In this document: positions 43,650-55,902 of the stretch, in pieces
Layout of the letters: each line of letters begins with the position of its first letter
How positions within the stretch are numbered: the first letter of the stretch is position 1
Assembly (NCBI RefSeq): GCF_014201515.1
Contig: NZ_JACHEQ010000012.1
Coordinates: forward strand, 1-64,000
Reading direction: 5' to 3'
DNA: 64,000 bases
Source of the DNA: Anoxybacillus mongoliensis
GTDB taxonomy: Bacteria; Bacillota; Bacilli; Bacillales; Anoxybacillaceae
Translations under genes and position numbers: made by a program
Notes under the pieces: generated by a model
What the model was told of the DNA's origin: nothing
The model's database searches: none
What the model saw: the letters and a program-made list of their open reading frames with translations, nothing else

Positions 43650-44459
43650 ATGTTGTTACATATTGAACCGCTTGATCGCGTCTTTTTTCAACTCGGACCA
43701 ATTACAATTTATTGGTACGGTGTTATTATTGCGACAGGCGTCTTGCTTGGGCTTTGGCTCGCTACGCGAGAAAGCGAACGGCTAGGGATAAGAAAAGAAA
43801 CGTTTGTTGATCTTGTATTAATTGCTGTTCCAATTGCGATTGTATGTGCACGCGCGTATTACGTTATTTTTCAATGGGACTACTATTCACAGCACATAAG
43901 CGAAATTCCACAAATTTGGCACGGTGGCTTGGCGATTCACGGTGGTTTAATTGGTGCTATTGTGACAGGTGTCGTTTTTGCGAAAAAACGACGATTGTCG
44001 TTTTGGAAACTAGCGGATATTGCAGCACCGAGCATTATTTTAGGTCAGGCGATCGGCCGTTGGGGCAATTTTATGAATCAAGAAGCGCACGGGGGACCAG
44101 TATCACGAGCATTTTTAGAAAGTTTGCATTTGCCGGATTGGATCATTAATCAAATGTACATACAAGGACAATATTATCATCCGACGTTTTTATATGAATC
44201 GTTATGGAATACGCTCGGCTTTCTCGTTTTACTTGCGCTCCGAAGACGAAATTTACGACGAGGAGAATTATTTTTTACGTACATCATTTGGTATTCCATC
44301 GGGCGCTTTTTTATTGAAGGACTGCGGACAGACAGTTTAATGTTAACCGAGACGATTCGTATGGCTCAGTTTATTTCGCTTTTGCTTATCGTGTTTGCGG
44401 TCATGATGGTCGTTGTACGTCGCGTGCGCGGTTTAGCGAATGAGCGGTACAACGATTAA
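43650..44459 (+). CDS. lgt: Prolipoprotein diacylglyceryl transferase
   Basis: Transfers diacylglycerol to the lipobox cysteine of prelipoproteins, such as CccB here. Start at ATG 43650 gives 269 aa, the same as B. subtilis Lgt; an upstream ATG (43632) is possible. Membrane protein with the Lgt signature [16 protein letters not shown] and [12 protein letters not shown]. Nearly overlaps hprK. Confidence 0.95.
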   Translation: MLLHIEPLDRVFFQLGPITIYWYGVIIATGVLLGLWLATRESERLGIRKETFVDLVLIAVPIAIVCARAYYVIFQWDYYSQHISEIPQIWHGGLAIHGGLIGAIVTGVVFAKKRRLSFWKLADIAAPSIILGQAIGRWGNFMNQEAHGGPVSRAFLESLHLPDWIINQMYIQGQYYHPTFLYESLWNTLGFLVLLALRRRNLRRGELFFTYIIWYSIGRFFIEGLRTDSLMLTETIRMAQFISLLLIVFAVMMVVVRRVRGLANERYND

Positions 44460-44479
44460 ACGAGAGGGGGGGAAGCAAC

Positions 44480-45415
44480 GTGCTTCAAAGGGGTTTGTTT
44501 GTTGGATTAAAAACGACATGGACGCTCGGAAAAGTGATTTTTCCGATTACGGTCATTGTGACACTTTTACAATACTCCCCCGTTTTACCGTGGGTGACAA
44601 ACCTTTTAACGCCGATGATGCAGTGGATCGGTTTACCGGGAGATGCCGCGCTCGTTTTAGTGCTCGGCAATTTTTTAAATTTATATGCCGGTATTGGTGC
44701 GATGCTGACGATGGACTTGACGGTGAAAGAAGTGTTTATTTTAGCGGTGATGTTGTCGTTTTCACACAATATGCTTGTTGAGTCTGCGGTTGCTGCACAA
44801 GTAGGTGTTCGTGTTTGGTGGACGGTTGCTGTTCGCGTCAGTTTAGCATTCGTTTCTGCATGGATTATTCACGTTTTGTGGGATGGCGGAGAACAAATGG
44901 CGCAGTACGGATTTATGCCACAATCTTCAACCGTGCCTCATACGTGGGGGGAGATCGTTTGGACAGGAATCGAAAAAGCAATATACGGCATTGGACAGCT
45001 TGCGCTTATTATTATTCCGCTTATGATTGCGATTCAAGTGTTAAAAGAATTAAAGTGGCTCGACACGTTTTCGAAGTGGCTATCGCCATTTGCACGGTTG
45101 CTTGGCATTCGTGAAAACGCCTCGCTCACGATGGCAGCTGGTTTATTGTTCGGGCTTGCTTACGGTGCGGGCGTCATGATTCAGGCGGTGAAAGAAGACG
45201 GGGTGTCTAAAAAAGATTTAACATTGACGTTTTTATTTTTAGTTGCGTGTCATGCGGTAGTGGAAGATACGTTATTGTTCGTCCCGCTCGGCATTCCGGT
45301 ATGGCCGTTGCTTGTTATACGGCTTGTCACCGCTGTTTTATTGACTGTTGCATTAAGCTTTATTTGGAATCGCATGGAACATCGAAAAAGAAAGGAAGCG
45401 ACGTATGAATATTAA
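44480..45415 (+). CDS. yvoD: YvoD, nucleoside-recognition-domain membrane protein
   Basis: 311 aa from GTG 44480 (GAGAGGGGGG upstream). About eight hydrophobic helices in two nucleoside-recognition (Gate) domains: [19 protein letters not shown] and [20 protein letters not shown]. Same place as B. subtilis yvoD. Function unproven; Gate-domain proteins are thought to be transport related. Confidence 0.85.
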   Translation: MLQRGLFVGLKTTWTLGKVIFPITVIVTLLQYSPVLPWVTNLLTPMMQWIGLPGDAALVLVLGNFLNLYAGIGAMLTMDLTVKEVFILAVMLSFSHNMLVESAVAAQVGVRVWWTVAVRVSLAFVSAWIIHVLWDGGEQMAQYGFMPQSSTVPHTWGEIVWTGIEKAIYGIGQLALIIIPLMIAIQVLKELKWLDTFSKWLSPFARLLGIRENASLTMAAGLLFGLAYGAGVMIQAVKEDGVSKKDLTLTFLFLVACHAVVEDTLLFVPLGIPVWPLLVIRLVTAVLLTVALSFIWNRMEHRKRKEATYEY

Positions 45416-46052
45416 TACGATTTTATTTGACTTAGACGGTACGCTTATTAATACGAACGATTTAATTATTGAATCATTTTTGCATACGCTCAATCATTAT
45501 TATCCAAATCAATATACGCGCGAAGATGTGCTCGCCTTTATTGGCCCACCGTTACGTGATACGTTTGAAGCGATTGATCCAAATCGAGTTAATGAAATGA
45601 TTGAAACGTATCGGGCATTTAATCATGCGCATCATGATGCGTTAGTGAAAGAATATGAAACGGTGTATGATACGGTACAAACGTTACACGAGCGAGGTTT
45701 TAAACTCGGCATCGTAACGACGAAAATTCGTCATACGGTCAATATGGGATTGAAGTTAACGAAGTTAGATTCGTTTTTCCAATGCATCATTACGCTCGAT
45801 GATGTTGAACATGCGAAACCGCACCCTGAACCGATTGAAAAAGCGCTCGCTTGTTTACAAGCAAAGCCGGAAGAAACATTAATGGTTGGGGATAACCATC
45901 ATGACATTTTAGCAGGGAAACATGCGGGGACAAAAACGGCAGGAGTCGCTTGGACGATTAAAGGACGAGAACATTTAGCGAAATACGAACCTGATTTTAT
46001 GCTTGAAAAAATGAGCGATTTGTTAAGTATTTTAGGGGTGACGCCGCATTGA
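45405..46052 (+). CDS. ppaX: Pyrophosphatase PpaX
   Basis: HAD-type phosphatase that removes the pyrophosphate formed when HPrK/P dephosphorylates HPr-Ser-P. 215 aa, usual size. DLDGTLIN holds the nucleophile Asp, followed by the cap domain, TTKIRHT and the [15 protein letters not shown] motif IV. AAAGGAAG precedes the ATG, which lies inside yvoD; the stop overlaps yvoF. Confidence 0.93.
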   Translation: MNINTILFDLDGTLINTNDLIIESFLHTLNHYYPNQYTREDVLAFIGPPLRDTFEAIDPNRVNEMIETYRAFNHAHHDALVKEYETVYDTVQTLHERGFKLGIVTTKIRHTVNMGLKLTKLDSFFQCIITLDDVEHAKPHPEPIEKALACLQAKPEETLMVGDNHHDILAGKHAGTKTAGVAWTIKGREHLAKYEPDFMLEKMSDLLSILGVTPH

Positions 46053-46537
46053 GAAAAACCGAACGTCATGTTGTCGAAGGAACGAACTCCTTATGGCAAC
46101 TATATCGAACCGTTTCGTTTTGGAAAGTATTAAAAAATGTCATTGTCATTTTGATCGGGCGCTATACCCCGTTTTTCCCACTGAAAAACTGGTTATATCG
46201 CACGTTTTTGCGCATGGACATTGGCGAACATACGGCGTTAGCGTTTATGGTCATGCCAGATATTTTGTTTCCAGAGAAAATTCACATCGGTCATAACACA
46301 ATTATTGGCTACAATACGACGATTTTAGCACATGAATATTTAGTAAATGAGTATCGGCTCGGAGACGTCATTATCGGCAACGATGTCATGATTGGAGCTA
46401 ACACAACCATTTTGCCGGGTGTCACGATCGGGGATCGTGCTGTTGTTTCCGCAGGTACGCTCGTGCATCGCGATGTACCAGCTGGTGCATTCGTTGGCGG
46501 CAACCCGATGCAAATCATTCGTCTTAGCGAACGCTAA
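46049..46537 (+). CDS. yvoF: YvoF, hexapeptide-repeat acyltransferase
   Basis: 162 aa left-handed beta-helix acetyltransferase-like protein. Hexapeptide repeats run from about residue 75 ([16 protein letters not shown]) through [27 protein letters not shown] to VGGNP. Substrate unknown. Last gene of the hprK unit, coupled to ppaX by a 4-nt overlap; a terminator includes its stop codon. Confidence 0.88.
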   Translation: MRKTERHVVEGTNSLWQLYRTVSFWKVLKNVIVILIGRYTPFFPLKNWLYRTFLRMDIGEHTALAFMVMPDILFPEKIHIGHNTIIGYNTTILAHEYLVNEYRLGDVIIGNDVMIGANTTILPGVTIGDRAVVSAGTLVHRDVPAGAFVGGNPMQIIRLSER

Positions 46538-46548
46538 GGCGTTTTTTT
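46520..46548 (+). terminator. Terminator after yvoF
   Basis: CGTCTTAGCG-AA-CGCTAAGGCG (46520-46541, one G.U pair) followed by seven T. Confidence 0.88.
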
Positions 46549-46588
46549 ATGAATAAAAAAGGAATTAAGTCGAAAAAAATCGAATGAG

Positions 46589-46629
46589 TTTGTAGTTGAC
46601 GAAACGAAGAACGAGGAGTAAACTACAAA
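46589..46629 (+). promoter_or_regulatory. his operon promoter embraced by an inverted repeat
   Basis: A sigma-A-type promoter TTGACG (46596-46601), 17-bp spacer, TAAACT (46619-46624). A 9-bp inverted repeat TTTGTAGTT (46589-46597) / AACTACAAA (46621-46629) overlaps both hexamers, a position fit for a repressor or a loop. Confidence 0.6.
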
Positions 46630-46636
46630 TAACAAA

Positions 46637-46668
46637 CTTTAATTTGCTAATATATTAGCGAACTAAAG
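46637..46668. promoter_or_regulatory. 32-bp palindrome in the his leader
   Basis: CTTTAATTTGCTAAT / ATTAGCGAACTAAAG (15-bp arms around AT, one mismatch and one G.T pair) just after the expected transcription start and before the hisZ ribosome site. No T-box or his leader peptide is visible, so it is a candidate operator for a his regulator, or an mRNA hairpin. The regulator is unknown. Confidence 0.55.
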
Positions 46669-46689
46669 TAAAAGAAGGACGGGACAAAG

Positions 46690-47868
46690 ATGAGAGTATT
46701 TATGTTTGAAAAGCCGCTCGGCATGCGAGATACGTTGCCAGATGTATATAAAACGAAACGTGCATTACGGGAAGCAATGATGGCAGAAATCGAAACGTGG
46801 GGATATTCGTTTATTGAAACACCGACGTTAGAATATGATGAAACGGTTGGTGCCGCATCGGCGATTTTAGATCAGCAGTTATTTAAGTTGCTCGATCGGG
46901 AAGGGCATACGCTCGTGTTGCGTCCAGATATGACATCTCCCATTGCTCGCCTAGCAGCATCGAAATTATATAAGGAAGGGTGTCCGCTCCGTTTAGCGTA
47001 TGCGGCGAATGTGTTTCGGGCTCAGCAACGTGAAGGAGGAAGACCGGCAGAGTTTGAGCAAGTGGGAGTGGAATACATTGGCGACGGCACGATGTATGCT
47101 GATGCAGAAGTAATCAGTTTAATGATTTTTGCTTTAAAGCGGGCAGGGTTGCGCGATTTCACTGTGACGATCGGTCATATCGGCTATGTGGATGCATTGT
47201 TTTTCGATATTTTGCGTCACGAACAACGTGTAGAAACGTTGCGTCGTTTTTTATATGAAAAAAATTATGTCGGCTATCGAGAGCACGTCAAATCGTTGCC
47301 ACTCTCCTCGATTGATCGTGATCGCCTTTTACGTATCTTAACATTAAGAGGGGGAGAGGAAGTCGTCGCAGAAGCAAAAGCATTTGCCACAACAGAAGTG
47401 GAGCGACGGGCAGTTGATGAATTAGAACTATTATGGGCGCATATTGACCAATATGGCGTTACGGATATGGTGAAATTAGACATGAGTTTAGTGAGTCATA
47501 TGAGCTACTATACTGGCGTCCTGTTTGAAGTATATGCGAAAAACGTTGGGTTTTTACTTGGGAACGGCGGGCGATATGATGAATTGCTAGCAAAATTTCA
47601 CCGCCCCTCGCCTGCGACAGGATTTAGCGTCCGATTAGATCGCTTAATGGAGGCGCTTGGCGAAGGGCGAAACGATGAAAAAAAGACGTGCATTATTTTT
47701 AGTCAAGAACGTTTTGCGGAGGCGTATGCGAAAGCAGCGGAAATGAGGCGAAAAGGAGAAAAAGTTGTATTGCAACAAGTTTCAGGTATTCAGGATATGG
47801 ATCAATTTACTGCATCATTTGACGATGTAGTGTACGTATTAGGGAAACGCGGAAAGGATGAACGATAA
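46690..47868 (+). CDS. hisZ: ATP phosphoribosyltransferase regulatory subunit HisZ
   Basis: Histidyl-tRNA-synthetase-like subunit without charging activity; needed by the short-form HisG encoded next. 392 aa. Class II synthetase motifs such as [15 protein letters not shown] and [10 protein letters not shown] are recognisable. GAAGGACGGGAC precedes the ATG. It is the first his gene, behind a clear promoter; ends at the hisG start. Confidence 0.94.
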   Translation: MRVFMFEKPLGMRDTLPDVYKTKRALREAMMAEIETWGYSFIETPTLEYDETVGAASAILDQQLFKLLDREGHTLVLRPDMTSPIARLAASKLYKEGCPLRLAYAANVFRAQQREGGRPAEFEQVGVEYIGDGTMYADAEVISLMIFALKRAGLRDFTVTIGHIGYVDALFFDILRHEQRVETLRRFLYEKNYVGYREHVKSLPLSSIDRDRLLRILTLRGGEEVVAEAKAFATTEVERRAVDELELLWAHIDQYGVTDMVKLDMSLVSHMSYYTGVLFEVYAKNVGFLLGNGGRYDELLAKFHRPSPATGFSVRLDRLMEALGEGRNDEKKTCIIFSQERFAEAYAKAAEMRRKGEKVVLQQVSGIQDMDQFTASFDDVVYVLGKRGKDER

Positions 47869-48509
47869 TGCTGACGTTTGCGATGCCAAAAGGACGTATT
47901 TTTTCAGAAGCACTTTCTTTGTTAAAGCAGGCGGGTTATGACATTCCTGATGACTTAGAACATTCTCGAAAACTAATGATTGACGTCCCGAATGAACAGC
48001 TCCGCTTTATTTTAGCGAAGCCAATGGACGTTGTGACATATGTTGAACATGGGGTTGCGGATGTCGGCATCGCTGGAAAAGATGTGCTCCTTGAAGAAGA
48101 GCGAGATGTGTATGAAATGTTAGATTTGCGCATTAGCCCTTGTTATTTAGCGGTGGCAGGGCTCCCGAACACGCGCGTTCACCCGATTGCGCCAAGAGTC
48201 GCAACAAAATATCCAAATATTGCATCGACTTATTTTCGCGAGCAAGGGGAACAAGTAGAAATTATTAAATTAAACGGGTCTGTTGAATTAGCTCCGCTCA
48301 TTGGCTTAGCTGAACGAATTGTTGATATTGTTTCGACAGGGCGAACGTTAAAGGAAAATGGGCTTGTTGAACTAGAACGAATTGTTGATGTAACATCGCG
48401 TTTTATTGTCAATCCAGTGAGTTATCGCATGCAAGATCGGGCGATTGAACAAATGGTTGATCGTTTAACATACGCGATCGAGAAAGCGGGGGAATGCAAT
48501 GAAAATTGA
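47868..48509 (+). CDS. hisG: ATP phosphoribosyltransferase HisG, short form
   Basis: First step of histidine synthesis: condenses ATP and PRPP. 213 aa, the short form lacking the regulatory domain, so it needs HisZ. Visible: [24 protein letters not shown], and the PRPP loop [15 protein letters not shown]. Starts one base inside hisZ and overlaps hisD by 11 nt. Confidence 0.96.
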   Translation: MLTFAMPKGRIFSEALSLLKQAGYDIPDDLEHSRKLMIDVPNEQLRFILAKPMDVVTYVEHGVADVGIAGKDVLLEEERDVYEMLDLRISPCYLAVAGLPNTRVHPIAPRVATKYPNIASTYFREQGEQVEIIKLNGSVELAPLIGLAERIVDIVSTGRTLKENGLVELERIVDVTSRFIVNPVSYRMQDRAIEQMVDRLTYAIEKAGECNEN

Positions 48510-49776
48510 GCGTGTGGAAGGAACAGTTTCGCTGCGACGGACGATCGAAAGCGGGACAGAAGAGCAAAGACGAGCAGTACAACAAATTATTGATGATGTG
48601 CGAAACAACGGAGATCGCGCATTAAAAAAATATACGGAGATGTTTGATGGCATTTCCTTTGATACGTTTGCTGTTACACAAGAAGAAATTGAGGAGGCGT
48701 ATTGGCTCATTGATGAAGCCATGATACAAATCATTCGTGAAGCGGCGCAAAATATTCGCGAATATCACGAACGTCAACGTGCGACGTCATGGTTTATGAC
48801 GCGTGACGATGGAACGATTCTCGGACAAAAAGTAACACCGCTTGATGCAGTCGGGTTATATGTGCCGGGTGGAACAGCCGCTTATCCATCATCGGTACTT
48901 ATGAATGTCATTCCAGCACAAGTGGCTGGAGTGAAACGTATTGTCATCGTTTCTCCGCCAAATGAGCGCGGAACGTTGCCTGCGGCTGTTCTTGTTGCGG
49001 CATGTGAGCTTGGCGTTCAAGAGATATATAAAGTTGGGGGAGCCCAAGCGATTGCAGCACTAGCATACGGTACAGAGACGATCGAGCCGGTCGATAAAAT
49101 TTTTGGACCTGGAAACATTTACGTCGCACTTGCTAAAAGGGAAGTGTTCGGTCAAGTCGATATTGATATGATTGCAGGGCCGAGTGAAATTGTCGTACTC
49201 GCTGATGAAACAGCAAAGCCGAACGAAATTGCGGCGGATTTATTATCGCAGGCAGAACATGATGAACGGGCGGTAAGTATATTGGTGACACCGTCTTTAC
49301 AACTTGCTTTAAAAGTAGAGGAAGAGGTGGACAAACAGCTTGCTACCCTTCCGCGAAAAGAAATTGCTCAAAAAGCGATCAATGAATACGGGGTCATTTA
49401 TGTGACCGATACGATGAAACAAGCGATTGATGTCGTAAATGAATTAGCACCCGAACATTTAGAAGTGATGACGGCTGAGCCGTTTGAAATATTAAGTGAC
49501 ATTCGACATGCGGGCGCGATCTTTTTAGGTTCGTACAGTTCTGAACCTGTAGGAGATTATTTTGCGGGGACGAATCATGTGTTGCCGACAAATGGGACGG
49601 CTCGTTTTTCGTCAGGACTAACAGTTGAGGCATTTATGAAAAAGTCAAGCATCGTTTTTTATAGCGAGCAAGCATGGCGGCAACATGCGTCAAAAATTGC
49701 GGCGTTTGCACGATTAGAAGGGCTTGAAGCACATGCACGAGCAGTAGAGGAACGATTGAAAAGGGGAGACAAATAA
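48499..49776 (+). CDS. hisD: Histidinol dehydrogenase HisD
   Basis: Last two oxidations from histidinol to histidine, zinc and NAD dependent. 425 aa. [22 protein letters not shown], the [14 protein letters not shown] segment, [14 protein letters not shown] and SQAEHDERA (catalytic Glu/His region), ending with the GPxNH-type [33 protein letters not shown] precedes the ATG. Confidence 0.96.
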   Translation: MKIERVEGTVSLRRTIESGTEEQRRAVQQIIDDVRNNGDRALKKYTEMFDGISFDTFAVTQEEIEEAYWLIDEAMIQIIREAAQNIREYHERQRATSWFMTRDDGTILGQKVTPLDAVGLYVPGGTAAYPSSVLMNVIPAQVAGVKRIVIVSPPNERGTLPAAVLVAACELGVQEIYKVGGAQAIAALAYGTETIEPVDKIFGPGNIYVALAKREVFGQVDIDMIAGPSEIVVLADETAKPNEIAADLLSQAEHDERAVSILVTPSLQLALKVEEEVDKQLATLPRKEIAQKAINEYGVIYVTDTMKQAIDVVNELAPEHLEVMTAEPFEILSDIRHAGAIFLGSYSSEPVGDYFAGTNHVLPTNGTARFSSGLTVEAFMKKSSIVFYSEQAWRQHASKIAAFARLEGLEAHARAVEERLKRGDK

Positions 49777-50360
49777 TGCGGACAGCGACCATTCAACGAG
49801 CGACAAATGAAACACAAATTGAGCTAACGTTTGCGGTGGATGGAGAAGGGAAAGCGGAGTTGGACACAGGTGTGCCGTTTTTAACACATATGCTTGATTT
49901 ATTTACAAAGCACGGACATTTTGACTTGTTTGTCAAAGCCAAAGGGGATACACATATTGACGACCATCATACGACAGAAGATATTGGCATTTGTTTAGGG
50001 CAAGCGATTCGCCAAGCACTCGGTGATAAAAAAGGAATTAGACGATACGGAAACGCGTTCGTTCCGATGGACGATGCGCTTGCACAAGTTGTCATCGATG
50101 TGAGCAATCGCCCGCATCTTGAGTTTCGTGGAGAGTTTCCAAGCCAAAAAGTAGGGACGTTTGATGTCGAGCTCGTGCATGAATTTTTATGGAAACTAGC
50201 ATTAGAAGCACGAATGAATGTGCATGTCATCGTTCATTATGGGCGCAATACACATCATATGATTGAAGCGGTATTTAAAGCACTTGCACGCGCGCTAGAT
50301 GAAGCCACGATGATTGATCCACGCGTCAAATCTGTACCGTCCACGAAAGGAATGTTGTAA
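49776..50360 (+). CDS. hisB: Imidazoleglycerol-phosphate dehydratase HisB
   Basis: 194 aa, manganese-dependent dehydratase. The metal-binding histidine clusters [11 protein letters not shown] (about 65-75) and the later [17 protein letters not shown] (about 161-177) are complete. GGGGAGAC precedes the start, and the ATG overlaps the hisD stop. It is the monofunctional form, not the HisNB fusion. Confidence 0.96.
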   Translation: MRTATIQRATNETQIELTFAVDGEGKAELDTGVPFLTHMLDLFTKHGHFDLFVKAKGDTHIDDHHTTEDIGICLGQAIRQALGDKKGIRRYGNAFVPMDDALAQVVIDVSNRPHLEFRGEFPSQKVGTFDVELVHEFLWKLALEARMNVHVIVHYGRNTHHMIEAVFKALARALDEATMIDPRVKSVPSTKGML

Positions 50361-50993
50361 ATGATCGGCATTATTGATTATGGCATGGGCAATTTATATA
50401 GCGTCAGCAAAGCACTAGAGCGACTAAATGTACCGTACATCGTTGAAAGCGATCAAGACAAATTGCGCCAAGCAGATGGCTTCATTTTACCAGGCGTTGG
50501 CTCATTTAAAGATGCGATGCATATTTTAACGGAAACGAAGCTGGACTCTTTCATTCACGAACAAGTCGCAATAGGAAAACCGCTTCTTGGTATTTGTTTA
50601 GGCATGCAATTGTTGTTTGAAGGAAGCGAAGAAAATGGTTTGACATCTGGATTGCAGTTACTCCCAGGTCGCGTCGTCCGCTTTGCAGGGATGACAAAAG
50701 AAGGGAAGCGATATAAAGTGCCACATATGGGATGGAACGAACTTGTTTTCCATCAGCCATCTCCGCTTTTTGATCACGTTGAGCGAGGACACGTATATTT
50801 CGTGCACTCGTATTATGTGCAAGCGGATGACCCAACTGTTGTGTTAGCAAGTGCCCAATATGATGTAGAAGTTCCTGCTGTCGTTGGACGCGGAACGATA
50901 TTTGGTACACAATTTCACCCAGAGAAAAGCGGAAAACTCGGGATGCGTCTATTGCAAAATTATGCGAGGGTTGTAGAAAGGGAGAGGGGCTAA
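50361..50993 (+). CDS. hisH: Imidazole glycerol phosphate synthase, glutaminase subunit HisH
   Basis: Supplies ammonia from glutamine to HisF. 210 aa class I amidotransferase: catalytic Cys in [13 protein letters not shown], His/Glu in [12 protein letters not shown], oxyanion region GVGSFKDAM. Abuts hisB (TAAATG), with hisA starting inside its stop. Confidence 0.96.
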   Translation: MIGIIDYGMGNLYSVSKALERLNVPYIVESDQDKLRQADGFILPGVGSFKDAMHILTETKLDSFIHEQVAIGKPLLGICLGMQLLFEGSEENGLTSGLQLLPGRVVRFAGMTKEGKRYKVPHMGWNELVFHQPSPLFDHVERGHVYFVHSYYVQADDPTVVLASAQYDVEVPAVVGRGTIFGTQFHPEKSGKLGMRLLQNYARVVERERG

Positions 50994-51721
50994 TGTTTAC
51001 GATTTATCCAGCGATCGACATGCGCGATGGAAAATGTGTTCGCCTCGTGCAAGGAGATTACAATCAAGAAACAGTATATGGACACTCGCCAGTAGAGATG
51101 GCTCGCTCGTTTGTTTCACAAGGAGCGACATGGATTCATATGGTCGATTTAGATGGAGCGAAAGAAGGAAGGCGTGTAAATGACGCGTTTGTCGTTGAAG
51201 TGGCACAAACGCTTGCGGTGAACGTTCAAATTGGCGGCGGCATTCGTACAGAAGAAGATGTGGCGTATTATTTAGAACAAGGTGTGGCACGCGTCATTTT
51301 AGGGAGTGCTGCGATTTCGAATCCTTCATTTGTGAAAGCGATGCTTCGCACGTATGGTGAGCGAATTGTGATAGGTATTGATGCAAAAAACGGGTTTGTT
51401 GCGACAGAAGGGTGGACGCATACATCGACGATCGAAGCTGTTGAACTTGGCAAACAGCTCGCGGACGCTGGAGCAGAAACATTTATTTTTACAGATATTG
51501 CGACAGATGGGATGTTATCAGGACCAAATATCGAGGCAGTCGTTCGGTTAGCCAAAGCGACGAATAAACGTGTTATCGCTTCAGGAGGGATTCGTTCGCT
51601 CGATGATTTACGTGCCTTAAAGCAATTCGAAAACGAAGGAGTGGCTGGAGCGATTGTCGGTAAAGCGCTATATACAGGTAAGTTTACAGTTGCTGAGGCG
51701 TTAAAGGCGGTGGAGCAATGA
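50993..51721 (+). CDS. hisA: ProFAR isomerase HisA
   Basis: Amadori isomerase, TIM barrel, 242 aa. Catalytic Asp in [12 protein letters not shown] near the N-terminus and the second Asp in [11 protein letters not shown]; phosphate sites [11 protein letters not shown] and [22 protein letters not shown] precedes the start. Overlaps hisF by 4 nt. Confidence 0.96.
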   Translation: MFTIYPAIDMRDGKCVRLVQGDYNQETVYGHSPVEMARSFVSQGATWIHMVDLDGAKEGRRVNDAFVVEVAQTLAVNVQIGGGIRTEEDVAYYLEQGVARVILGSAAISNPSFVKAMLRTYGERIVIGIDAKNGFVATEGWTHTSTIEAVELGKQLADAGAETFIFTDIATDGMLSGPNIEAVVRLAKATNKRVIASGGIRSLDDLRALKQFENEGVAGAIVGKALYTGKFTVAEALKAVEQ

Positions 51722-52476
51722 TCACAAAGCGAATTATTCCTTGTTTAGACGTGAAAGATGGACGCGTTGTCAAAGGTGTGCAATTTGTTTCGTTGCGTGA
51801 TGCGGGTGATCCGGTAGAGCTTGCTCGTGTGTACGATGAACAAGGAGCTGACGAACTTGTTTTTTTAGATATTTCTGCGTCACACGAAGGTCGAAAAACG
51901 ATGGTGGATGTCGTTCAGCGTGTTGCTGCGCAGCTTGCCATTCCGTTTACTGTCGGCGGTGGCATTAGTACGTTAGAAGATATGAAAACGATTTTGCGTG
52001 CTGGAGCGGACAAGGTATCGGTCAATACCGCGGCACTGTTGCGTCCAGAGTTGATTACAGAAGGAGCGAATTTTTTTGGTTCGCAATGTATCGTCGTGGC
52101 AATTGATGCGAAGTATGATTCAACGATGCAGTCGTGGCGCGTGTATACGCACGGTGGCCGCCGTCCGACAGATTGGGAAGTTGTCGCGTGGGCGAAAGAG
52201 GTTGTCAAGCGCGGAGCAGGAGAAATTTTATTAACGAGTATGGATCGCGATGGTGGAAAAGACGGTTTTGATTTGGCATTAACGAAACAAGTGAGTGAAG
52301 CAGTGTCTGTTCCTGTCATTGCATCAGGAGGGGCAGGATGCGCGCAACATTTTGTTGATGTGTTTCAAGTCGCTCAAGCGGATGCGGCGTTGGCGGCCTC
52401 TATTTTTCATTACAAAGAAACGTCTGTCCAACAAGTGAAACAGTACGTGCGTAAACAGGGGGTAAACGTTCGATGA
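51718..52476 (+). CDS. hisF: Imidazole glycerol phosphate synthase, cyclase subunit HisF
   Basis: Makes IGP and AICAR from PRFAR with ammonia from HisH. 252 aa TIM barrel. Catalytic Asp in [15 protein letters not shown] and in [14 protein letters not shown], phosphate-binding [10 protein letters not shown] and ASGGAG loops. Overlaps hisA and hisI by 4 nt each. Confidence 0.97.
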   Translation: MITKRIIPCLDVKDGRVVKGVQFVSLRDAGDPVELARVYDEQGADELVFLDISASHEGRKTMVDVVQRVAAQLAIPFTVGGGISTLEDMKTILRAGADKVSVNTAALLRPELITEGANFFGSQCIVVAIDAKYDSTMQSWRVYTHGGRRPTDWEVVAWAKEVVKRGAGEILLTSMDRDGGKDGFDLALTKQVSEAVSVPVIASGGAGCAQHFVDVFQVAQADAALAASIFHYKETSVQQVKQYVRKQGVNVR

Positions 52477-53096
52477 ATGTAAAAGCGGTTCGATTTAATG
52501 AACAAGGACTTGTTCCAGCGATTGTCCAAGATGCGCACAGTAAAGAAGTGCTGATGTTAGCATATATGAACGAGCAATCGCTACAAAAAACGTTGGAAAC
52601 AAAAGAAACGTGGTTTTATAGTCGCTCCCGTCAAATGTTATGGCATAAAGGGGAAACATCAGGAAACGTCCAAAAAGTTGTTGATATTCGCTACGACTGC
52701 GATGCGGACACACTCCTTATTCTTGTTGAGCCGAAAGGACCGGCATGCCACACAGGAGAGTACTCTTGTTTTCATCATCGGTTGGAAGATGAAAAGCCTG
52801 TCGTCAAACGAGATCGTTTTGCGGTGCTAAATGTGTTAGAATCGGTTATTGCGGAGCGTGAGGCAAAACGTCCTGAAGGATCGTATACGACATATTTATT
52901 TGACAAAGGAATTGATAAAATTGCTAAAAAAGTTGGAGAAGAAGCGGCTGAAGTCATTATTGCAGCTAAAAATCGCTCAAAAGAAGAACTGAGATGGGAA
53001 GCGGCGGATTTATTGTATCATTTGCTCGTTTTGTTGCGTGAACAGCGCGTGTCGCTTGATGATGTTCTTTCCGTATTAGCTGAGCGTCATCGGTAA
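52473..53096 (+). CDS. hisI: Bifunctional phosphoribosyl-AMP cyclohydrolase/ATP pyrophosphatase HisI (HisIE)
   Basis: 207 aa fusion of two enzymes for steps two and three. The cyclohydrolase half has the zinc cysteines in YDCDADTLL and [13 protein letters not shown]; the pyrophosphatase half has the [15 protein letters not shown] helix with paired glutamates (about 148-162). Last gene of the his operon; a small terminator covers its stop codon. hisC and a histidinol phosphatase are not in this cluster. Confidence 0.96.
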   Translation: MNVKAVRFNEQGLVPAIVQDAHSKEVLMLAYMNEQSLQKTLETKETWFYSRSRQMLWHKGETSGNVQKVVDIRYDCDADTLLILVEPKGPACHTGEYSCFHHRLEDEKPVVKRDRFAVLNVLESVIAEREAKRPEGSYTTYLFDKGIDKIAKKVGEEAAEVIIAAKNRSKEELRWEAADLLYHLLVLLREQRVSLDDVLSVLAERHR

Positions 53097-53105
53097 CGCT
53101 TTTTT
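53083..53105 (+). terminator. Weak terminator at the his operon end
   Basis: Short AGCGT / ACGCT stem (53083-53087, 53096-53100) around the hisI stop codon with six T behind it. Confidence 0.55.
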
Positions 53106-53179
53106 ACCCATCCATGTTGTTCTGAAGCGAAAATGTGGTATACTTTCTTTCGGTGAAAGAAATCAACATGGAGGGTTCG

Positions 53180-54628
53180 ATGGAAAAACATTTGCAAAAA
53201 CGTGTCGGAAAAGTCATCCCGTTTATTCAAGACGGTACGTACTTTTTTAATAAAGGTGTCACATGTTATCGCCGCCGCGATTTGCGTAAAGCGAAAGCAT
53301 ATTTGCAACGTGCGGTGCAACTCGAGCCAGAACAAAGTACATTTGCTTGCCAACTGGCGATTGTATTGTCAGAATTGGGGGAATATGCGCAATCGAACGA
53401 ATGGCTATTGCGCATTATTGAACATAATGATGATTTAACGGAATGTTTTTATTTTTTGGCTAACAATTATGCCCATTTAGGATTGTTTGGCGAGGCGACG
53501 AAATATGCGGAACAGTATATGGAGCGCGAGCCGGATGGGGAGTTTGCCGAGTATACGCTCGATCTATTAGACATTTTAACGATTGAGCAAGACGATGATG
53601 AGTGGCTGAATTACGATGATATGTTAATGAAGCAAGAACAAGCTCGTGCGTTGCTTGAAAAAGGTGAGTTTCAAGAAGCGATTACTTTGTTTGAAGAAAT
53701 GATTGAACAACATCCAGAGCATTGGGCAGCTTACAACAACTTAGCACTAGCCTATTTTTATCAAGGGAACGTCGGGAAAGCGAGACAAACGATCGAATAC
53801 ATTTTGAAACAAAATCCAGGCAATTTGCATGCTCTTTGCAACGATGCGGTGTTTTCGTACTATTTGCAAGAACAAGAGCGGTTATTTTCACTTACTCAGT
53901 CGTTACAGCGCGTATATCCGATTTCATTTGAACATCGGTATAAGCTCGGGGTGACGTTTGCAATTGTCGGGCGCTACGATTTAGCGTTCCAATGGTTGCG
54001 GCAATTACAACGCCGTGGTTTCGAAGGGGATGCCCCATTTTATTATTGGTACGCATATGCGGCATATCATATGGGATATCGCATGTTGGCGGAGTCGATG
54101 TGGAACAAATTCATTGCGCTTCATCCAGATAAAAAGGGGAGTGAACCGTGGCGTTATCGGGAGCAGACGATCGAACACATTCAATCGTTATTTGCAAAGC
54201 AAGATGTCGCTTCTTCCTTATATGCTTTATATGTAATCAGCAAATCGTTTATGACGAGCGATTGTCCGTTTCCAAAACAGTCATGGTCTCATCCACTTCT
54301 CCAGCAATGGAGCGACTACGTATATGGTCATGAACAACAAGTGCCGCCATATATTGTCGATGCCCATCACATCGTGACGTTGCTTATTCAACATAATGGG
54401 TTTGAATATGAGCCGTTATACATTGCTTGGTTTTCTTTTTTTGTCGAGGCGATGAAGGGAATCGATTCATTTTCTAATCATCAAGCGTGGGCGGCGGCGT
54501 TTGAATATATGTTTCGGAAACATCGTGGTGAGCGTGTAACGCAGCGAATGCTTGCGGAACGTTATGGGGTGTCCGTCGCAACAATCGGAAAGTATGTAAA
54601 AGTGATTAAACAGAAGTGGCACGAATGA
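53180..54628 (+). CDS. yvcD: TPR-repeat protein YvcD
   Basis: 482 aa from ATG 53180 (TGGAGGG upstream). Tetratricopeptide repeats are visible, e.g. DLRKAKAYLQRAVQLEPEQS (about 34-53) and EAITLFEEMIEQHPEHWAAYNNLALAYF (about 166-193). The C-terminus has a helix-turn-helix-like segment (QRMLAERYGVSVATIGKYVKVIKQKW), suggesting regulation or nucleic-acid contact. Same location as B. subtilis yvcD, before trxB. Function unknown. Confidence 0.85.
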   Translation: MEKHLQKRVGKVIPFIQDGTYFFNKGVTCYRRRDLRKAKAYLQRAVQLEPEQSTFACQLAIVLSELGEYAQSNEWLLRIIEHNDDLTECFYFLANNYAHLGLFGEATKYAEQYMEREPDGEFAEYTLDLLDILTIEQDDDEWLNYDDMLMKQEQARALLEKGEFQEAITLFEEMIEQHPEHWAAYNNLALAYFYQGNVGKARQTIEYILKQNPGNLHALCNDAVFSYYLQEQERLFSLTQSLQRVYPISFEHRYKLGVTFAIVGRYDLAFQWLRQLQRRGFEGDAPFYYWYAYAAYHMGYRMLAESMWNKFIALHPDKKGSEPWRYREQTIEHIQSLFAKQDVASSLYALYVISKSFMTSDCPFPKQSWSHPLLQQWSDYVYGHEQQVPPYIVDAHHIVTLLIQHNGFEYEPLYIAWFSFFVEAMKGIDSFSNHQAWAAAFEYMFRKHRGERVTQRMLAERYGVSVATIGKYVKVIKQKWHE

Positions 54629-54705
54629 GCAAGTTAATGGACGCCTTTTCTTTTGTTGTATTACGATAGAAATATGGAAACGATAAAATAGAAAGCTATG
54701 CGTAA

Positions 54706-55671
<966 letters not shown>

Positions 55672-55772
55672 TGAAAACGTAATGTCGCTTTAATTGAACT
55701 GTAACACGTTTGAAATAATAAAAGAGTATGATAAAAGTAAGTAATTGACCCCCTTTTTATATACACTTGTTG

Positions 55773-55802
55773 GCACGGGCTTTCGTCCCGTGCTTTCTTT
55801 TT
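55773..55802 (+). terminator. Terminator after trxB
   Basis: GCACGGG / CCCGTGC stem (55773-55779, 55787-55793) with TTTCTTTTTT after it. The 230-bp gap between trxB and the next gene holds only this and the following promoter. Confidence 0.85.
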
Positions 55803-55838
55803 TGCTTATGGCCATGAAAACGTTTCAAAATTTATACT

Positions 55839-55867
55839 TTGTGACCTTTTGTAAGAAATAGTATAAT
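55839..55867 (+). promoter_or_regulatory. Sigma-A promoter of the yvcI-rapZ-yvcK-whiA-crh operon
   Basis: TTGTGA (55839-55844), 17-bp spacer, perfect TATAAT (55862-55867), 35 bp before the Nudix gene start. Confidence 0.75.
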
Positions 55868-55902
55868 GGAGAAAACATATTCATTATTGAGGTGAACGGA
55901 CG

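Noticed and set aside
46538-46689. T-box riboswitch or his leader peptide
   Set aside because: Gap is too short, no TGGNACCGCG-type T-box sequence, and no run of His codons.
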